From: Blastocatellia bacterium
GTDB lineage: Bacteria; Acidobacteriota; Blastocatellia; Chloracidobacteriales; Chloracidobacteriaceae
Direction: 5' to 3'
DNA length: 36,309 bases
NCBI GenBank assembly: GCA_019695185.1
Contig: JAIBAN010000083.1
Span: 1 to 36,309, forward strand
Shown here: in pieces, positions 16,975-25,526 of the stretch
How positions within the stretch are numbered: position 1 is the stretch's first letter
Layout: every line of letters starts with the position of its first letter
Made by a program: the position numbers and the translations under genes
The notes under the pieces: generated by a model
What the model saw: only the letters and a program-made list of their open reading frames with translations
The model's database searches: none
What the model was told of the DNA's origin: nothing

Positions 16975-19401
16975 ATGTTTGAAAGATACACAGAAAAAGC
17001 CCGTCGCGTGATTTTTTTCGCCCGGTATGAGGCCAGCCAATTTGGTTCGCCCGCAATTGATGCCGAGCATATTTTACTTGGGTTGATGCGTGAGGATAAA
17101 AGCCTCACGAACCGCTTTTTTTTACGCGCCCAGATTTCCATTGAAGCCGTTCGCCGTGATATCGAAACCCGCACGATTCCCCGCGAAAAAAACAATTCCA
17201 CCGTTGATTTGCCTCTCTCGCCCGAAGCCAAACGCATTTTGACCCACGCCGCCGAAGAGTCCGAACGCCTCATGCACCGTCACATCGGAACCGAGCATTT
17301 GTTGCTGGGGCTGCTCCGGGAAGAAAACAGCGTGGCGGCCAAAATTCTCTACGACCGGGGATTGCGGTTGCAGGCCATCCGCGATGAACTGGCGCGCCTT
17401 TCCGGAGGTGACCGGCATAACACTCAAAAGAAGGAAACCCCTCATTTGATGGAGTTCAGCCGGAATTTGACCGATGCCGCCCGCGACGGTTCGCTGGACC
17501 CGCTGATTGGCCGGACCAACGAGCTGGAGCGAGTGGTGCAGATTCTTTGTCGCCGGACCAAAAACAACCCGGTTCTGATTGGCGAGCCGGGGGTGGGAAA
17601 AACCGCCATAGTCGAAGGACTGGCCCAGCGCATCGTCAACGGGGAGGTTCCTCATTTTCTGGCGGATAAACAGATTTTGGCGTTGGATTTGAGTCTGGTC
17701 GTGGCGGGAACCAAATATCGGGGACAGTTTGAAGAACGTCTCAAAACCATCATGCGCGAACTGGTCGAAAATCCGCAGTACATTATTTTTATTGATGAAC
17801 TGCACACGCTGGTTGGGGCCGGTTCGGCGGAAGGCTCGTTGGATGCCGCCAATATTTTGAAACCGGCATTGTCACGGGGGGAAATCCAGTGTATTGGCGC
17901 AACCACGCCCGCCGAATTTCGCAAGTCAATTGAAAAAGACCGTTCACTGGAACGCCGGTTCCAGGCTGTTAAAGTTCCGGCTCCGAACGAAGAGGAAGCC
18001 ATCCGGATTCTGGAAGGCATCAAGGAAAAATACGAAGAGTTTCATCAGGTCAGCTACACCCAGGAAGCGCTGGAAATTTCGGTCCTTCAATCGAACCGTT
18101 ACATTTCCGACCGGTTTCTGCCGGATAAGGCGATTGACATCATTGATGAGGCCGGGGCCAGAGTCAAATTGCGCATTGCCCAGATGACGCCTCGCCCGGC
18201 AACGACCCCGCGCGGGTACGATGCCCGCCGGACCACCATTCCAGCGGGAAGTTTTGAGCTGGACCGCCGGTTTCCGGCCCTGCCGATTCCGCAGAATACT
18301 TCGGCAGCCAGCCTGGATGCAGAATTGAAATACCTTGAATCAGCCGTGGCCGTGGTCGGCAAGGAAGACATTGAAGAAGTCATTTCCCGCTGGACCGGCA
18401 TTCCAATTGCTTCTTTGAAAGAAGAGGAAATGCAAAAGCTGCTCCGGCTGGAGGAGGAACTGCACAAGCGCATCATCAGCCAGGACCAGGCGATTTCCGC
18501 CCTTTCACGGGCCATCCGCCGGTCTCGCGCCGGGCTTAAAAACCCAAATCGTCCGGTTGGCAGCTTTCTCTTTTTGGGACCCACCGGGGTTGGAAAGACT
18601 GAGGTCGCCCGCTCACTGGCGGAATTTCTGTTCGGCAGCGAACGGTCCATGATTCGGTTTGACATGTCCGAGTTTATGGAAAAACACTCGGTTTCAAAGC
18701 TGATTGGCTCGCCGCCCGGTTACGTCGGCCATGAAGAAGGCGGGCAATTGACCGAACGCATCAAGCGCAATCCGTATTCGGTGCTGCTCTTTGACGAAAT
18801 CGAAAAGGCGCATCCGGACATCTTCAATATTCTGTTGCAGGTTTTTGAGGACGGCCAGCTTTCCGACAGCCTGGGCAATACCATTGATTTCAAAAACGTC
18901 ATTATCATTATGACGTCAAATATCGGAGCCCGTTTCATTCAAAAACGGGGCAGCATGGGATTCCAGGCGTCGGCGGTCATGCAGCAGGAAAAAATCGAAG
19001 ACGCCGTGATGGGGGCCGTGCGGCAGACCTTCAATCCCGAATTCATCAACCGGCTGGATGAAATTATTATTTTCGAGCCCCTTTCCGAGACCGACCTCGA
19101 AAAAATTGTCGAGCTTCTTACCGACCAGCTCAACAGAACCATTCTGCACCGCCGCCTGAGCATTTCCCTGGCACCCGAAGTGCCAGCCTGGATTGTCCAG
19201 CGCACTGCCACTGACCGGACGTATGGGGCCCGACCCTTACGCCGGGCCATTCAACGGTTTATCGAAGACCCGCTTTCCGAAGCCGTCATCCAAGGCCGTT
19301 TTGAAGAAGGAACTTTGATTGAGGTCTATCTGGAGGCTGGCAGTATGCAGTTCCGCGCCATCCACATCGAGGAACCTGGCGGTGCGTTGGTGACTCAGTA
19401 A
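16975..19401 (+). CDS. clpC: ATP-dependent Clp protease ATPase subunit ClpC
   Basis: This 808-residue protein is a HSP100 unfoldase of the ClpC class that feeds substrates to ClpP. Two Clp_N repeats come first (MFERYTEKARRVIFFARYEA and LSPEAKRILTHAAEESERL). AAA-1 has Walker A GEPGVGKT (near 204), Walker B IIFIDELHTLVGAG and GATTPAEF. AAA-2 has GPTGVGKT (near 535), LLFDEIEKAHPDIFN and an arginine-finger/sensor region ending YGARPLRRAIQ. MGF in RGSMGFQAS sits where the ClpP-docking loop is expected. The middle domain lacks a clear UVR motif; its place is taken by a Pro/Arg-rich linker (about 405-440). Length fits ClpC, and the double N domain with ClpP loop argues against ClpB. A probable promoter lies upstream; the stop is followed directly by a heptamer array. 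Confidence 0.92.
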   Translation: MFERYTEKARRVIFFARYEASQFGSPAIDAEHILLGLMREDKSLTNRFFLRAQISIEAVRRDIETRTIPREKNNSTVDLPLSPEAKRILTHAAEESERLMHRHIGTEHLLLGLLREENSVAAKILYDRGLRLQAIRDELARLSGGDRHNTQKKETPHLMEFSRNLTDAARDGSLDPLIGRTNELERVVQILCRRTKNNPVLIGEPGVGKTAIVEGLAQRIVNGEVPHFLADKQILALDLSLVVAGTKYRGQFEERLKTIMRELVENPQYIIFIDELHTLVGAGSAEGSLDAANILKPALSRGEIQCIGATTPAEFRKSIEKDRSLERRFQAVKVPAPNEEEAIRILEGIKEKYEEFHQVSYTQEALEISVLQSNRYISDRFLPDKAIDIIDEAGARVKLRIAQMTPRPATTPRGYDARRTTIPAGSFELDRRFPALPIPQNTSAASLDAELKYLESAVAVVGKEDIEEVISRWTGIPIASLKEEEMQKLLRLEEELHKRIISQDQAISALSRAIRRSRAGLKNPNRPVGSFLFLGPTGVGKTEVARSLAEFLFGSERSMIRFDMSEFMEKHSVSKLIGSPPGYVGHEEGGQLTERIKRNPYSVLLFDEIEKAHPDIFNILLQVFEDGQLSDSLGNTIDFKNVIIIMTSNIGARFIQKRGSMGFQASAVMQQEKIEDAVMGAVRQTFNPEFINRLDEIIIFEPLSETDLEKIVELLTDQLNRTILHRRLSISLAPEVPAWIVQRTATDRTYGARPLRRAIQRFIEDPLSEAVIQGRFEEGTLIEVYLEAGSMQFRAIHIEEPGGALVTQ

Positions 19402-19558
19402 CAGGGTTCAGGGTTCAGGGTTCAGGGTATTTTATAAGCGAGAAACTGGAAGTCAGATGGAAATACACCTTTTTCCAATAGTGAGAATTCCACCTTCCAG
19501 CTTCTGCCTTCGGCTTTTTTGAGACCCTGAACCCTGAACCCTGAACCCTGAACCCTGA
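19402..19558. repeat. Inverted pair of GGGTTCA heptamer arrays
   Basis: The left arm (19402-19428) has three GGGTTCA units with partial ends and starts on the base after the clpC stop codon. The right arm (19524-19558) is five perfect ACCCTGA units, the reverse complement. The 95-bp spacer holds further degenerate 7-bp units on the minus strand (CCGAAGG, CAGAAGC, TGGAAGG, TGGAATT). Transcribed RNA could fold the arms into a stem of about 27 bp. Confidence 0.9.
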
Positions 19559-19812
19559 ATTGCTCTTGATTGTCTCCGCCTTTTGGATAAACTCTGCGGT
19601 TTTGACGGCGGGCAACGTATCCGCCTCCCTCGGTTTCGAAACAATCGTCACACAACAGACTGAGCTGGTGTTCACCTTGCTCATCACTTTTGAAACCGTC
19701 AAACCTTGAATTTTGCAGCGTAACTCGAAACTCGCTTGTGGCTGGCGCATTCGACGGTTTCGCATCATTTTGAGAAGAAATCCAAAAAATCCCGTTCGGG
19801 ATTGTCTTAATT
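19559..19812. other. bamA upstream region, no gene recognised
   Basis: No convincing gene is seen here. A minus-strand frame from 19820 runs through this stretch into the heptamer array, but its C-terminal half is the array translated (FRVQGSGFRVQG), so it is not called. AATCCCG-TT-CGGGATT (19788-19803) is a perfect inverted repeat ending nine bases before the bamA ATG, where the ribosome would bind. There is no clear Shine-Dalgarno sequence. A bamA promoter was not identified. Confidence 0.4.
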
Positions 19813-22806
19813 ATGAACACAAGGTGGCTTTTCTTTGCTGTTTTCGCGTGGTTGACCGTAACCGGACCAACTGTTCAGGCCGCACCTCTGGCCGGACAAA
19901 ACGGAGCAGGGGCAACCGGGCAAAATGGCCCTGCTGTCGCACAACAGGAAGACCCCGCGCAACAGCGGATTGTTGAAGAGGTTGAATTTCGCGGGAACCG
20001 CCGGATTCCAACCGATACCATTCGGCTCCGGGTCAATACCAAACAGGGCGATATTTTTTCCCGCGAACAGGTTCAGCGCGATTACCTGGCCATTTTGGCC
20101 GAAGGCTTTTTCGACGAGTTTGAAAGCCGGGTCACGGTGGAAGAAGGAACCAGAGGCGGCGTGATTGTGGTCTTTTTCCTGCGCGAGCGGCCCATCATCC
20201 GGGATATTCAATACGAAGGATTAAGCTCGGTCCAGGTGAGCGATGTGATTACGCGTTACCGCGAAAAACGCATCTCGTTGACCAAGGACTCACAACTTGA
20301 CCCGGTTCAGGTCAAACGGGCAGCCGACGAACTGACCAAGATGCTCAGTGAACATGGACACCCGGAAGCAGCGGTGACCCCTGACACGGAAAGCATTTCG
20401 GCCACCACTGTGGTGATTATTTTCAATGTGGACGAAGGACCCAGGGTCCGGGTCGGAAAAATCGAAATCGAGGGCAATTCTGTTTTTTCCGACCGTCAGC
20501 TTAAAAAAGCCATGAAACTGACCAAGGAATCGAGCCTGTTCTCGCGGTTCGGTTCCAAAGACATTTATGACCCCGGCAAATTTGGGGATGACATGATTCG
20601 GGTGCGGCAGTTTCTGGTGGAAAAAGGCTATTTGCGGCCTGTGATTGGCGAACCGAAAGTGGAGGAAATTGGCACGCAGGGCCTGGGGATTCCCTTGCTG
20701 TTTCCCAAGTACCGCGCCCAGAAAGTCACCCTCCCGGTTGAAGAGGGGATTCTCTACAAATTCGGAGAAATCAAGGCCGAAGGTTCAACCATCTTTACCC
20801 CGGAACAGGTGGTTCTCATTACAGGGATGAAAGCCGGCGAGGTGGCAAGCGGAAAAATCATCCGCGAAGGTGTTTACGAACGCTTGAAAAAAGCTTACGG
20901 CAGCCGAGGGTATATCCAAATGGAACCGACGCTCAACCAGGATTTCAAGCCACTCAAACCCGGTGAAAAGGAAGGGGTGGTTGATTTTACCATCAATGTT
21001 GAGGAAGGTTCGGTTTTCCGCATTCGGCAGATTGAGTTTTTGGGAAACACGGTCACACGCGATCAGGTGCTGCGGCGCGAATTGCTGGTCAACGAAGGCG
21101 AAGATTACAACCAGGAACTGTTTGAATACAGTTTGCTGAAACTGAACCAGCTTGGTTTCTTTGAAGAAATCAAAAAAGACACGGACGTGCAGACCCAGAC
21201 CGACGAACGCAACAAGGAAGTGGACATCACCCTCCGCGTCAAAGAGAAAGGACGTCAGCAGATTCAGTTTACCGGCGGCGTGTCGGGGATTGGCGGTTCG
21301 TTCATTGGGTTGACCTATTCCACCAACAACCTGTTTGGTTATGGACAATCAGTCACCATTGACCTGTTGGCCGGGAACCGGCAGCGCAATATCACCCTTT
21401 CGTATGTCGAACCCTACCTGTTTGGGAAGCCAATCAGCCTGGGGCTTTCGTTCTTTAGCAGTCGTTTGAATTTCGTCAACGGGATTGCTGCTTCCGGTCA
21501 ACTCTTCAACAACAACAACAACAACTTTTTCGGTCTGAACGGGGAAACCCTCTTCACCCAGTCTACGAATGGTGCCTCCATCTCCATCAGCGGACCGATG
21601 GCTTCCATCACGAAATTATTTCCTAAAGTTGCCCGGTTCTCCCGGTTGGGACTGTCGTATTCCTACAGCTCAACCAAAGTGATTGACCCGGCGGTCAACC
21701 GGGATGATGACGCAACCAACGACTTGCTGGTCACGTTTGCGCAGCCGGGAATCACCACCAGCACGATTACCCCAACATTTGTTTATAACTCACTGAACGG
21801 TTATTTGGACCCAACCAGGGGGCGGAGCGTCACCCTTTCGCTTGGGTTCAGCGGACTGGGCGGCAAAGTCAAAACGATTGCCCCAACGGTGGAATTAAAG
21901 GAATTCCGGGAAATGCGCTTCCTGTCTCAACGGGATAAGCCGGCGGTGTTGGGGATGCGCCTTTTGGCTCAACATGTGAGCAGTTATGGAGACCCGTTTG
22001 ACAGCAACTCGTTGTCATTTGTAGGAGGTGTGCCAATTTTCAGCCGGTTCTTTATCGGTGGTGAAAATACCATTCGGGGGTACAACATCCGGTCAATTTC
22101 ACCTGTCGCCCAAGTGCTGGAATTCCAAACCACCTCCAATGTCAAGGCGGTGGATGTCTTGACGGGGCGGACGCTGCCGATTCTCAAACCAGGGCGAACC
22201 CTGCGCGGAGTCGCTCAATCAGTCATTGATGATTTTACCTTCAATAATAAGAAGTTGGAGGATCCGGGCGGAATCCCCCGTTTTACCCAAATCGGCGGTG
22301 ACACTCAATTGCTGTTAAACCTGGAATATCGGGTGCCGATTGCAGGGCCGCTCCAGGTCGCGCTCTTTGCCGACGGAGGAACGGTGTTTAATCTGCGTTC
22401 GCTGAAAAGTCAGGACATTGTTTCCAATCCGCTCCCGACCACGTTGACCCCCTTTGGCCTTGTGTTGAACCCGCGCGGTTTAGTTGCCACCCAAAAGGAA
22501 ATTGATGATTCCCGCACACCGGAAACGCCATCAGGTGCTTTGCCGCCGGGCTTTCGCTCTGTGTTGATTACCGGTAATCAAGTCACTCGCAACTCAATTT
22601 TGTTGCAGGATGATTTGGGTGGAATCCGGCGTAACTTCCGCGCCTCAATCGGAACCGAGTTCAGGATCCAGGTTCCGGTTCTACAGGTGCCGTTCCGGTT
22701 GATTTTTGCCTACAATCCAAACGCCCGGACAAATCTTTCCGATCCGCGCCAACTGGCCATTGAGCAAAAATTTACCGTTCGTTTCACAGTGGGACGAACC
22801 TTCTAA
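19813..22806 (+). CDS. bamA: Outer-membrane protein assembly factor BamA
   Basis: This 997-residue protein has a signal peptide (MNTRWLFF...TVQA) and a Gln/Gly-rich linker. POTRA domains follow in series, with starts such as VEEVEFRGNRRIPTDTIR, IIRDIQYEGLSSVQ, RVGKIEIEGNSVFSDRQLKK, YKFGEIKAEGSTIFTPEQ and FRIRQIEFLGNTVTRDQVLR. A 16-stranded Omp85 barrel begins near 495. The L6 lock motif appears as TIRGYN (near 754) and the C-terminus is VGRTF with a final Phe. BamA folds and inserts outer-membrane beta-barrels, including the receptor encoded upstream. At 997 residues it is longer than proteobacterial BamA (about 800), mainly in the barrel loops. It precedes skp/ompH as in many Gram-negative genomes. 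Confidence 0.93.
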   Translation: MNTRWLFFAVFAWLTVTGPTVQAAPLAGQNGAGATGQNGPAVAQQEDPAQQRIVEEVEFRGNRRIPTDTIRLRVNTKQGDIFSREQVQRDYLAILAEGFFDEFESRVTVEEGTRGGVIVVFFLRERPIIRDIQYEGLSSVQVSDVITRYREKRISLTKDSQLDPVQVKRAADELTKMLSEHGHPEAAVTPDTESISATTVVIIFNVDEGPRVRVGKIEIEGNSVFSDRQLKKAMKLTKESSLFSRFGSKDIYDPGKFGDDMIRVRQFLVEKGYLRPVIGEPKVEEIGTQGLGIPLLFPKYRAQKVTLPVEEGILYKFGEIKAEGSTIFTPEQVVLITGMKAGEVASGKIIREGVYERLKKAYGSRGYIQMEPTLNQDFKPLKPGEKEGVVDFTINVEEGSVFRIRQIEFLGNTVTRDQVLRRELLVNEGEDYNQELFEYSLLKLNQLGFFEEIKKDTDVQTQTDERNKEVDITLRVKEKGRQQIQFTGGVSGIGGSFIGLTYSTNNLFGYGQSVTIDLLAGNRQRNITLSYVEPYLFGKPISLGLSFFSSRLNFVNGIAASGQLFNNNNNNFFGLNGETLFTQSTNGASISISGPMASITKLFPKVARFSRLGLSYSYSSTKVIDPAVNRDDDATNDLLVTFAQPGITTSTITPTFVYNSLNGYLDPTRGRSVTLSLGFSGLGGKVKTIAPTVELKEFREMRFLSQRDKPAVLGMRLLAQHVSSYGDPFDSNSLSFVGGVPIFSRFFIGGENTIRGYNIRSISPVAQVLEFQTTSNVKAVDVLTGRTLPILKPGRTLRGVAQSVIDDFTFNNKKLEDPGGIPRFTQIGGDTQLLLNLEYRVPIAGPLQVALFADGGTVFNLRSLKSQDIVSNPLPTTLTPFGLVLNPRGLVATQKEIDDSRTPETPSGALPPGFRSVLITGNQVTRNSILLQDDLGGIRRNFRASIGTEFRIQVPVLQVPFRLIFAYNPNARTNLSDPRQLAIEQKFTVRFTVGRTF

Positions 22807-22809
22807 AAA

Positions 22810-22943
22810 GGGTTGAGGGTTGAGGGGGCAGGGGCTTTTGAATGGACAATGGATAATTCAAGCCAGTTCAAAAGCGATATTTTTCTTGTATTCGAAAACC
22901 CTAGACCCTAGACCCTAGACCCTAGACCCTAGACCCTAGACCT
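22810..22943. repeat. Heptamer arrays between bamA and skp
   Basis: The left array has two GGGTTGA units plus GGGG (22810-22826), starting three bases after the bamA stop. The right array is six perfect ACCCTAG units plus a partial one (22898-22943) and ends 13 bases before the skp ATG. The two are in opposite orientation, but the units differ at two of seven positions, so pairing would be partial. The 71-bp spacer has no recognisable content. Confidence 0.9.
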
Positions 22944-22956
22944 TAAAGAAGTGAGC

Positions 22957-23553
22957 ATGTTGTTTTGTATGCGTAAAAACCACGTTTTTTTCACCCTCTG
23001 TTTTGCGATTCTCGGTTTCTTCCTGGGCAGTGATTATGCGCTGGCTCAATCGGAACCCAAAATTGCGTTTGTTGATTCTCGTGCTTTCGTAAGCGGCATC
23101 AATGAATTCCGCCAGCAGGCGGAGACCCTGGACCGTGAATTCAAACCCCAGACGGATAAAATCCAGCAACTTGTCGAGCAGATCCAAATCAACGAGGAAG
23201 TACTCAAGCGAACCGCTGCCGAACTGTTGCCAGATGCCCGCCAGCGCAAGATTGACGAACTGGAAAAGCAGAAACTGACCTATAACCGGAGTCTGGAGGA
23301 TACCAAGGAAGCTTATGCCAAGCGACAGGAAGTCATTCTGGATCCAATCCGGGACAAGGTCATCAAGGCTTTGACGGCCTATGCCAAGGACCATGGAGCA
23401 GATGTCGTGTTGGACCTGGCTCCGTCAGTGCAGTCAGGTTCCCTGGCTTATATGGCACCAGGGGTGGATATTACTGACGAATTCATCAAATTCTACAATC
23501 AGACCAACCCGGTGGCGGCAACCGGAGCCGGAGCCTCCCCGGCGAAGAAGTAA
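22957..23553 (+). CDS. skp: Periplasmic chaperone OmpH/Skp
   Basis: This 198-residue protein has a signal peptide ending DYALA-Q, a short strand motif (PKIAFVDSRAFVSG) and then a long coiled coil (about 50-140, LDREFKPQTDKIQQLVEQIQ ... KIDELEKQKLTYNRSLEDTK). It ends with ADVVLDLAPSVQSGSLAYM and an acidic-to-polar tail. Skp trimers hold unfolded outer-membrane proteins in the periplasm and hand them to BamA, encoded just upstream. The start is chosen at ATG 22957 with AAAGAAG nearby; GTG 22951 and ATG 22969 are alternatives that keep the signal peptide. The 5' leader is dominated by the ACCCTAG array. Confidence 0.88.
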   Translation: MLFCMRKNHVFFTLCFAILGFFLGSDYALAQSEPKIAFVDSRAFVSGINEFRQQAETLDREFKPQTDKIQQLVEQIQINEEVLKRTAAELLPDARQRKIDELEKQKLTYNRSLEDTKEAYAKRQEVILDPIRDKVIKALTAYAKDHGADVVLDLAPSVQSGSLAYMAPGVDITDEFIKFYNQTNPVAATGAGASPAKK

Positions 23554-23560
23554 CCATGTG

Positions 23561-23647
23561 CGATTTGCGATTTGCCCTTGGTTGAAACACTGTCAATCAT
23601 TTTCACCTGCAACCACAAACAAATTTGCCAAAGGGCAAATCGCAAAT
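23561..23647. repeat. Inverted repeat of GCGATTT heptamers between skp and the oxidoreductase gene
   Basis: The left arm (23561-23581) reads CGATTTGCGATTTGCCCTTGG and the right arm (23628-23647) reads CCAAAGGGCAAATCGCAAAT. They are complementary over about 20 bases with one bulge, around a 46-base spacer. Each arm contains two 7-bp GCGATTT-type units. It is a smaller version of the paired arrays found in the neighbouring gaps, and could also work as a processing or attenuation hairpin. Confidence 0.8.
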
Positions 23648-23674
23648 GAAACAATTGCAACTGGACAACCGCCG

Positions 23675-24316
23675 ATGAATATGGACGATACCCCTCAAGT
23701 CACAACAGAGGATGGGGTTCTGGTCAGTCCTGATACCAAACGGACCAACCGGATTCCGCCCGGACAAGTGCAAACCCGCCGCTGGCCGGTGCTGCATGCC
23801 GGTTCTGTTCCTTCATTCAATCCGGCAACCTGGGACTTCCGGCTTTTTGGTCTGGTGGAACAGGAATGGCGATGCACCTATAACGAATTGCTGGCGCTGC
23901 CACAGGTAAAAGTGAAAAGTGATTTTCATTGTGTGACCACGTGGTCATTGCTCGACTGTTTGTGGGAAGGGGTGAGTGTGCGGGAAATAGTCTCGCACGT
24001 AACCATTCGACCCGAAGTCAGGTTTGTCTTGGTTCATTCCGAAGAGGGCTGGACGACCAATATGCCGCTGGCTGATTTCCTGGAAGCCGACTGCCTCTTT
24101 GCCTGGAAACACAATGGCAAGGCTTTAACCCCTGACCATGGGTATCCTTTACGGCTGGTAGTTCCCCGTCTCTATGCCTGGAAAAGTGCAAAATGGGTGC
24201 GGGGAGTTGAATTCCTGGAAAAAGACGAGCCCGGATTTTGGGAAAGCGGCGGGTATCACATGCGGGGCGACCCTTGGACCGAAGAGCGTTACGGGTGGTC
24301 CGGCCCGGCGGAATGA
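23675..24316 (+). CDS. Molybdopterin-dependent oxidoreductase, sulfite-oxidase fold
   Basis: This 213-residue protein consists of a single Oxidored_molyb domain. The likely Mo-ligand Cys is C86 in DFHCVTTWSLLDC. The domain also contains FRLFGLVEQEWRCTYNELLALPQ, the typical start, and DHGYPLRLVVPRLYAWKSAK and WVRGVEFLEKDEPGFWE near the end, which form the cofactor pocket. No Sec or Tat signal is visible, so it is probably cytoplasmic, unlike MsrP/YedY. The substrate is unknown. The start at ATG 23675 avoids the overlap with skp that the longer frame requires; ATG 23681 is an alternative. No strong SD is seen. It follows skp by 121 bp, with an inverted repeat between. Confidence 0.88.
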   Translation: MNMDDTPQVTTEDGVLVSPDTKRTNRIPPGQVQTRRWPVLHAGSVPSFNPATWDFRLFGLVEQEWRCTYNELLALPQVKVKSDFHCVTTWSLLDCLWEGVSVREIVSHVTIRPEVRFVLVHSEEGWTTNMPLADFLEADCLFAWKHNGKALTPDHGYPLRLVVPRLYAWKSAKWVRGVEFLEKDEPGFWESGGYHMRGDPWTEERYGWSGPAE

Positions 24317-24539
24317 AAGGGAAAAAACCGCAGTCGAAATTTTTTGCGACATACATTTCAGATTCGGCCATTTGAGAACAATGAGTGAAGGACACGTGGT
24401 GACAATTGAGGACAAAGCAGACCATGCTTTGGACTGACAGTGAGTTAAACAGGGGGTTGTCACGGTTTGCCCTTCACTCCTTTGTTTTTCTGGAAACCCT
24501 GCCTCGCATTTTCAAACAACTCCAAGGAGAACCTCGCTT

Positions 24540-25040
24540 ATGGGAAACACCCGACGCACGCTTGCAAACCTGCTGTCACTCGTTTTGTTCTGTGCCATTC
24601 TAAACATTGCCGCGCTGGGCCAAGATGCCACTGCTTCTCTCAAAACCATTTATGGAAAAATAGACCAAAGCATTGTGGCCAAAGATGCGTCCGTCATGGC
24701 TGCCATGCTGACCAAGGATTTTGTCGGGAAAGAAAAAAGCGGCGAAGTTTCCGCCAAAGAATCCATTGAACGCTTGAAACAGGCGTTTGCTGCGATAGAT
24801 AAATTCAGTTCCTCCACTTCGAAAATAGAAAAAGTGGAGGAAGCCGACAATGAAGTAACGGTTTTGGTTACCCAAACTGTAAACGCCACACTCAAGGGGC
24901 CGGACGGCGCTCCCCACGAAATGGTGATTGTGGCAAAAAGCCGCGACAAATGGGTGCATGAAGGGGATGACTTCAAGTTGAAGTTCAGTGAAACAATGGA
25001 ACAATCCACCACGATTGATGGAAAAAAAGTGGACGAATAA
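24540..25040 (+). CDS. Secreted NTF2/DUF4440-like protein
   Basis: This 166-residue protein has a signal peptide of about 27 residues (RRTLANLLSLVLFCAILNIAALG-Q). The mature part begins LKTIYGKIDQSIVAKDASVM and continues MLTKDFVGKEKSGE, the helix and cone-opening pattern of SnoaL/NTF2-like (DUF4440) domains. Strands EVTVLVTQTVNATLKG and a W near KSRDKWVHEGDDFKLKFSE follow. Many such proteins have no known ligand, and no catalytic residue can be assigned here. AAGGAG lies about nine bases before the ATG. The gene has its own strong terminator, so it is likely a single-gene unit. Confidence 0.7.
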   Translation: MGNTRRTLANLLSLVLFCAILNIAALGQDATASLKTIYGKIDQSIVAKDASVMAAMLTKDFVGKEKSGEVSAKESIERLKQAFAAIDKFSSSTSKIEKVEEADNEVTVLVTQTVNATLKGPDGAPHEMVIVAKSRDKWVHEGDDFKLKFSETMEQSTTIDGKKVDE

Positions 25041-25073
25041 ACCCGGTTTCCATTGAGTTTGAAGAGTTTATGA

Positions 25074-25111
25074 CAGGCGGTCAGTTGTACAAACTGACCG
25101 CCTGTTTTTTT
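25074..25111 (+). terminator. Strong intrinsic terminator
   Basis: CAGGCGGTCAGTT and AACTGACCGCCTG form a perfect 13-bp stem around a 5-base loop (GTACA), followed by seven T residues. It starts 34 bases after the stop codon of the NTF2-like gene. Confidence 0.93.
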
Positions 25112-25526
25112 GACTGGGACAAAACCAGAGATTAGACCCGCTGTGCTCATTGAATGGGCACTTGCTTCCAAAAGGGAAATGAATGGTTGTTCAGTAACTG
25201 TGCAGAAGAAGATGAGCTGAAGGCCGAAGCTGTAAAAGTGATGCTCAGTAAATTGGCAGTGCGCAATTGGTGAGCATTTAAGGGTGGGTTGTTACGAAAT
25301 TCTGACAGCGAACGATCATTTGGCCTAACATATTGATTTTGAACAGAATATTTAAGAAATTACTTTTGCGGAACCCTCCGCATCCAGGATTTTTCCCCTG
25401 TGATTTTCTAAGGAACGAGAATTGCATTCAGTGAATAGTGTCAAGTTTCTGATCACTTCATTGCAATTATCCAAACATTCACAGTTTCCAGAAATAACTG
25501 CCCAAAGGTTCCTAAGAGAGGGGAAT
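25112..25526. other. Upstream region of the endonuclease gene, no firm gene
   Basis: Most of this 415-bp gap shows no clear gene. A 39-codon frame at 25154-25273 (plus) starts MGTCFQKGNEWLFSNCAEED and ends KLAVRNW. Its charged helical composition looks coding-like, but it has no SD and a TGA directly before its ATG, so it may be a gene remnant. The rest is AT-richer and should contain the endonuclease promoter, which could not be pinned down. Confidence 0.35.

Noticed and set aside
19422..19820. Minus-strand 132-codon frame upstream of bamA
   Set aside because: Its C-terminal half is a translation of the heptamer array (FRVQGSGFRVQG), no SD is seen, and it overlaps the bamA start on the other strand.
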